Below are positions 4,847 to 7,034 of a stretch of 7,034 bases of DNA, piece after piece. The position numbers were made by a program, and so were the translations under genes. Numbering within the stretch: the first letter of the stretch is position 1; every line of letters starts with the position of its first letter. The DNA is from Flavobacteriales bacterium (GTDB taxonomy: Bacteria; Bacteroidota; Bacteroidia; Flavobacteriales; Flavobacteriaceae), in contig WGAP01000184.1 of NCBI GenBank assembly GCA_015494775.1, positions 1 through 7,034 of the forward strand, given 5' to 3'. The notes under the pieces were generated by a model, which worked only from the letters and a program-made list of their open reading frames with translations, had not been told where the DNA came from and ran no database searches.

Positions 4847-6469
4847 TTAGAAAAATCTGGGATGTAAAATTTCTTTATCATCAATTCCATCCATAACATC
4901 GCTTTTGCTTTTAGGATACTTGACTTTGAAACTAAAAACGATTTTACGTGTTTCCAAGGGTTTCAAATGTATTTTCCAAGTAAGTTGGCCGCTTATTTTG
5001 TCAACCGTAGCCCCGGCCAAATCAATGGGGATTACTTTAATGTCATTGTCTCCTGAAACCGGGATTTGGTCGCGCACTTCAATATCTTGTGCCGTATTTT
5101 TATTGTTTTGTACTACGATTTCGTAAGTTAATTCTTTTATCAAGTAAAGTCCGACCAATTTTTCTTTATTATGACTTTTCAGTTTTCTTCTATAAACGTT
5201 GAAAGATTTATCCTTGCCCAATGAAATATCCAAAGTGTCTCTTACTTGGCGTGTGTCTAGCATGGAAGTTCCCTGATAGGTTTGATTGTAGAACAAATTG
5301 ATTTTGGCATCCATCAAAGCCATTTGACGCCAGTGGGGTAGTTCGGCAATAAGGAATGCTCCTTTTTTGACCTTGGGAATGGAAAGGGAGAAATACTCAA
5401 CTTTGGGATGAAAGGTTTTAATATCAATCAAATGAGGTGTGGCATCGGAAGGAATATCATGCAATGCATCCACAACAAACTTGGTGTTAATATCATCCAC
5501 TTTGATCACATCATATTTTACTTTATGTGCTACGGAATCCTTTATTGCCGTATTGACAGATTCCTTGGCAATACCGCGGGTGTCCGTGTTTAATAATCCT
5601 TCCGAACTATTGTCATAAACATATTCACTCAATACCCAAGTTTTGAGCACCGGCAAATTCAGGTCATCGTTAGTGTTTAAAATAGCCAAGGTTAATTTTT
5701 GTCGATCCCAATCATTGCCGGTATTGTTGTAAATCTGTGCCTGATAATGGAATTCCAAGGCGGGATTCTTTTCAACCGCATAAATGGCATAATAAGGTTG
5801 CCATTGTGCTTGTCCAACACTGTATCGCAAACGAATATCGGCATCAAACGGTGCTTTTGTTACAACAACGGCTTTGATGATGACATTGCGTTTTTTGAGC
5901 TTTCTTTCCAGTTTGCTTTTTTCCTCCCCTATTTTTTTTAGCCGGTGTTGAATGCGGTTCATTTGCTTTTGCAAATCATAGATTTTTAATTGTATGGATT
6001 CCATTTTGTTTTGAAAATAGTCGGCACGGGCATTTAATTGATTTACCGTTGCCAATGTATTGCTTTTCAGTTCCATATTTTCTTTCAAAAACAGGATTTG
6101 ATTTTTCAAGGAATTAACCTTGATGTTAAGCCGTTCCAAAGAATCTTTTGTTTGAAGATATTTTTTTTGAAGTTTATTCCATTCGGGAAATCGGGAAAAT
6201 TTTACGGGTACTTTTTCCATATCGATACTATACATTTTCGCTCCTTCCGGCAAACTGATCTGCAAGCCCTGTTTATTGATATGTTCGGATATCCCTTTGA
6301 AAATCAAGGTAGATTTTCCTGCCGGCAAATGCACTTTGGCTTCTCTGATAATTTCGGCGCTGTTCATATACACCGTAACCTTCGAAATTTTGTGAGAAAC
6401 TTCGATTTCCTGTGCGGTAACATTCCAAACTACCACCCAAAGAATTAAAGTCAAAAAAATTTTTTTCAT
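4847..6469 (-). CDS. DUF4140/DUF4139 (mucoidy inhibitor MuiA-like) exported protein
   Basis: A 540-residue protein with a clear Sec signal peptide: MKK, hydrophobic 4-15, probable cut after A19 (NVTA-Q). The mature protein starts with a DUF4140-like domain (about 28-95: KVTVYMNSAEIIREAKVHLPAG). A long heptad-like helical region follows (about 96-195, rich in K, L, N, Q), predicted coiled coil. The rest is a DUF4139-like beta-rich region (about 208-520), including the family feature LRYSVGQAQWQPYYAIYAV (213-231) and a closing VFSFKVKYPK (511-520). Family members were named mucoidy inhibitor A; their mechanism is unknown to me, so the name should not be read as function. It is likely periplasmic or surface-associated; I see no lipobox or sorting domain. 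It is AT-rich, unlike its neighbours. It is monocistronic, with its own promoter. Confidence 0.86.
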   Translation of the reverse strand: MKKIFLTLILWVVVWNVTAQEIEVSHKISKVTVYMNSAEIIREAKVHLPAGKSTLIFKGISEHINKQGLQISLPEGAKMYSIDMEKVPVKFSRFPEWNKLQKKYLQTKDSLERLNIKVNSLKNQILFLKENMELKSNTLATVNQLNARADYFQNKMESIQLKIYDLQKQMNRIQHRLKKIGEEKSKLERKLKKRNVIIKAVVVTKAPFDADIRLRYSVGQAQWQPYYAIYAVEKNPALEFHYQAQIYNNTGNDWDRQKLTLAILNTNDDLNLPVLKTWVLSEYVYDNSSEGLLNTDTRGIAKESVNTAIKDSVAHKVKYDVIKVDDINTKFVVDALHDIPSDATPHLIDIKTFHPKVEYFSLSIPKVKKGAFLIAELPHWRQMALMDAKINLFYNQTYQGTSMLDTRQVRDTLDISLGKDKSFNVYRRKLKSHNKEKLVGLYLIKELTYEIVVQNNKNTAQDIEVRDQIPVSGDNDIKVIPIDLAGATVDKISGQLTWKIHLKPLETRKIVFSFKVKYPKSKSDVMDGIDDKEILHPRFF

Positions 6470-6559
6470 AATGATTTTTTTATTGTGTTTAACAGCGGTG
6501 TATTTGTTTGCAGTAACCTGTCGTGGTTAACCGAAAAAATTTGTAAGTGTTATTTTATG

Positions 6560-6567
6560 CAAATATA
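6560..6567 (-). promoter_or_regulatory. -7 promoter box of the muiA-like gene
   Basis: Minus-strand TATATTTG is an exact TAnnTTTG, 90 bp before the ATG at 6469. The predicted leader of about 85 bases is longer than those of the other genes here. The region is very AT-rich, so a chance match is more likely than at the other sites, and no TTG -33 element stands at the right spacing. The leader includes an imperfect GTAACC...GGTTAAC inverted pair (6513-6531). Confidence 0.4.
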
Positions 6568-6703
6568 ATTATTGAAATATTATTAGCTTTTATGAAAATA
6601 GATTTGATGTTTAAATTTTGAAAGCCGGATAGCCAACGGGCGCGTTTCGATTCGGGAAAGCAAAATAAAATATCGTTTTAAAACAATTTTGCAACGCAAA
6701 AAT

Positions 6704-6788
6704 CACTCAGCGACCTGCAAAACAGGTGCCTGAGTGCTGCGCCGAAGGCGCAGTGTATCGAAAGCACCGGCCGTTCAATCAGGTCGCT
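6704..6788. repeat. double-hairpin element with 9-bp inverted ends
   Basis: Two adjoining hairpins. The first is CACTCAG/CTGAGTG (6704-6710 with 6730-6736) enclosing ACCTG/CAGGT (6713-6717 with 6723-6727) across a 2x2 internal loop. The second is a perfect 7-bp stem CTGCGCC-gaa-GGCGCAG (6737-6753). The segment AGCGACCTG (6709-6717) is also perfectly complementary to CAGGTCGCT at 6780-6788, so the first hairpin and a longer-range stem are mutually exclusive. The 13-mer GCGCCGAAGGCGC (6739-6751) also occurs in module B (2093-2105). No gene follows in the window, so it could be an intergenic repeat or a regulatory structure of something beyond it. Confidence 0.6.
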
Positions 6789-6836
6789 ACGATAAAAATC
6801 AACTCAAAACTAAGAACTTAAAATTCATAACTAAAT

Positions 6837-7006
6837 CCGCGCCAGGGATGGAAGCGGTTATGCGGCGCAGGCGGCGCGCATGCTTTTCCGCCCGGCGGAG
6901 GCGACCGGAGGAAGCCCCACGCACGGGCGGGCGCGGGCGCGCGGCACGCGCGCCCGCGCAAAAGCAGCAAGCCGACAAGCCGCATTTGAGCGGACAGCCC
7001 GACGGC
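6837..7006 (+). repeat. dispersed GC-rich repeat, module A, copy 2
   Basis: Second copy of module A, same orientation, offset 5146 bp from copy 1, five substitutions and no gaps. The 13-bp GC hairpin (6931-6943 with 6947-6959, loop GCA) is intact. The substitution at 6909 alters one pair of the smaller hairpin. It is preceded by AT-rich DNA (6790-6836) with no gene. The sharp edge at about 6837 agrees with copy 1, supporting a defined element boundary. Confidence 0.88.
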
Positions 7007-7008
7007 GA

Positions 7009-7034
7009 GCGGTTTCGGGGCCCCGCCGCGGCGC
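7009..7034 (+). repeat. start of module B, copy 2 (cut by window end)
   Basis: Two bases after module A the sequence reads GCGG, six differing or added bases, and then 16 bases identical to 2081-2096 of module B (GGCCCCGCCGCGGCGC). In copy 1 the corresponding join is separated by 212 extra bases (1861-2072), including palindrome H. The GCGGTTTCGGGGCCCCGCCG part also resembles the reverse complement of 2148-2170, as expected for a palindromic module. The rest of B is outside the window. Confidence 0.6.

Larger units (their letters stand above)
6470..6836. other. intergenic region upstream of the muiA-like gene
   Basis: About 370 bp with no credible gene on either strand. It holds the AT-rich muiA-like leader and promoter, a featureless AT-rich stretch (about 6600-6700), the double-hairpin element (6704-6788), and a low-complexity run built from loosely repeated AACTNAAAA/CTAAGAACTT-like words (6799-6836) leading into repeat copy 2. 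Confidence 0.6.

Noticed and set aside
6599..6606. Plus-strand promoter box TAGATTTG
   Set aside because: Matches TAnnTTTG, but in very AT-rich DNA; the nearest upstream TTG is 24 bp away and no gene follows before the window end.
1691..7034. CRISPR array or tandem repeat
   Set aside because: Only two copies of the long repeat about 5 kb apart; no short regularly spaced repeats and no cas genes.

Overview
The window comes from a member of the Bacteroidota. Three things support this. The partial gene at the left edge has the sequence pattern of DUF4293, a membrane family I know only from this phylum. Four minus-strand genes have an exact match to the Bacteroidota -7 promoter element TAnnTTTG upstream of their starts. 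The start codons lack Shine-Dalgarno sequences. Order and genus cannot be read from this stretch. Most of the coding DNA is GC-rich (by eye in the mid to high 50s percent), but the last gene is clearly AT-rich.

Layout from left to right: (1) 1-380, minus, the 5' part of a DUF4293 membrane protein that runs off the window. (2) 423-1610, minus, a complete acetyl-CoA C-acetyltransferase (thiolase). (3) 1691-2170, a non-coding, very GC-rich composite repeat. It has a hairpin-rich module A (1691-1860), a 162-bp palindrome H (1869-2030) with 21-bp perfect inverted ends, and module B (2073-2170), which can fold into a cloverleaf-like four-way junction. (4) 2224-3903, plus, a GMC-family FAD oxidoreductase with a three-cysteine motif. 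(5) 3909-4253, minus, a VanZ-like membrane protein, ending only 5 bp from the oxidoreductase stop. (6) 4219-4602, minus, gcvH, overlapping the vanZ-like gene by 35 bp. (7) 4603-4846, intergenic, with the gcvH promoter and another GC-rich hairpin-forming patch. (8) 4847-6469, minus, a secreted DUF4140/DUF4139 (mucoidy inhibitor MuiA-like) protein. (9) 6470-7034, intergenic, with the muiA-like promoter, a double-hairpin element (6704-6788), and a second copy of module A (6837-7006) followed by the start of module B, cut by the window end.

The genes do not form one pathway. GcvH carries the lipoyl group of the glycine cleavage system and is co-transcribed with the vanZ-like gene. The thiolase handles acetyl-CoA/acetoacetyl-CoA interconversion. 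The oxidoreductase and the MuiA-like protein stand alone. The most unusual content is non-coding: a family of palindrome-rich elements without any coding gene. One copy carries a 212-bp stretch, including palindrome H, that the other lacks, which suggests a modular, possibly mobile or RNA-forming, repeat.
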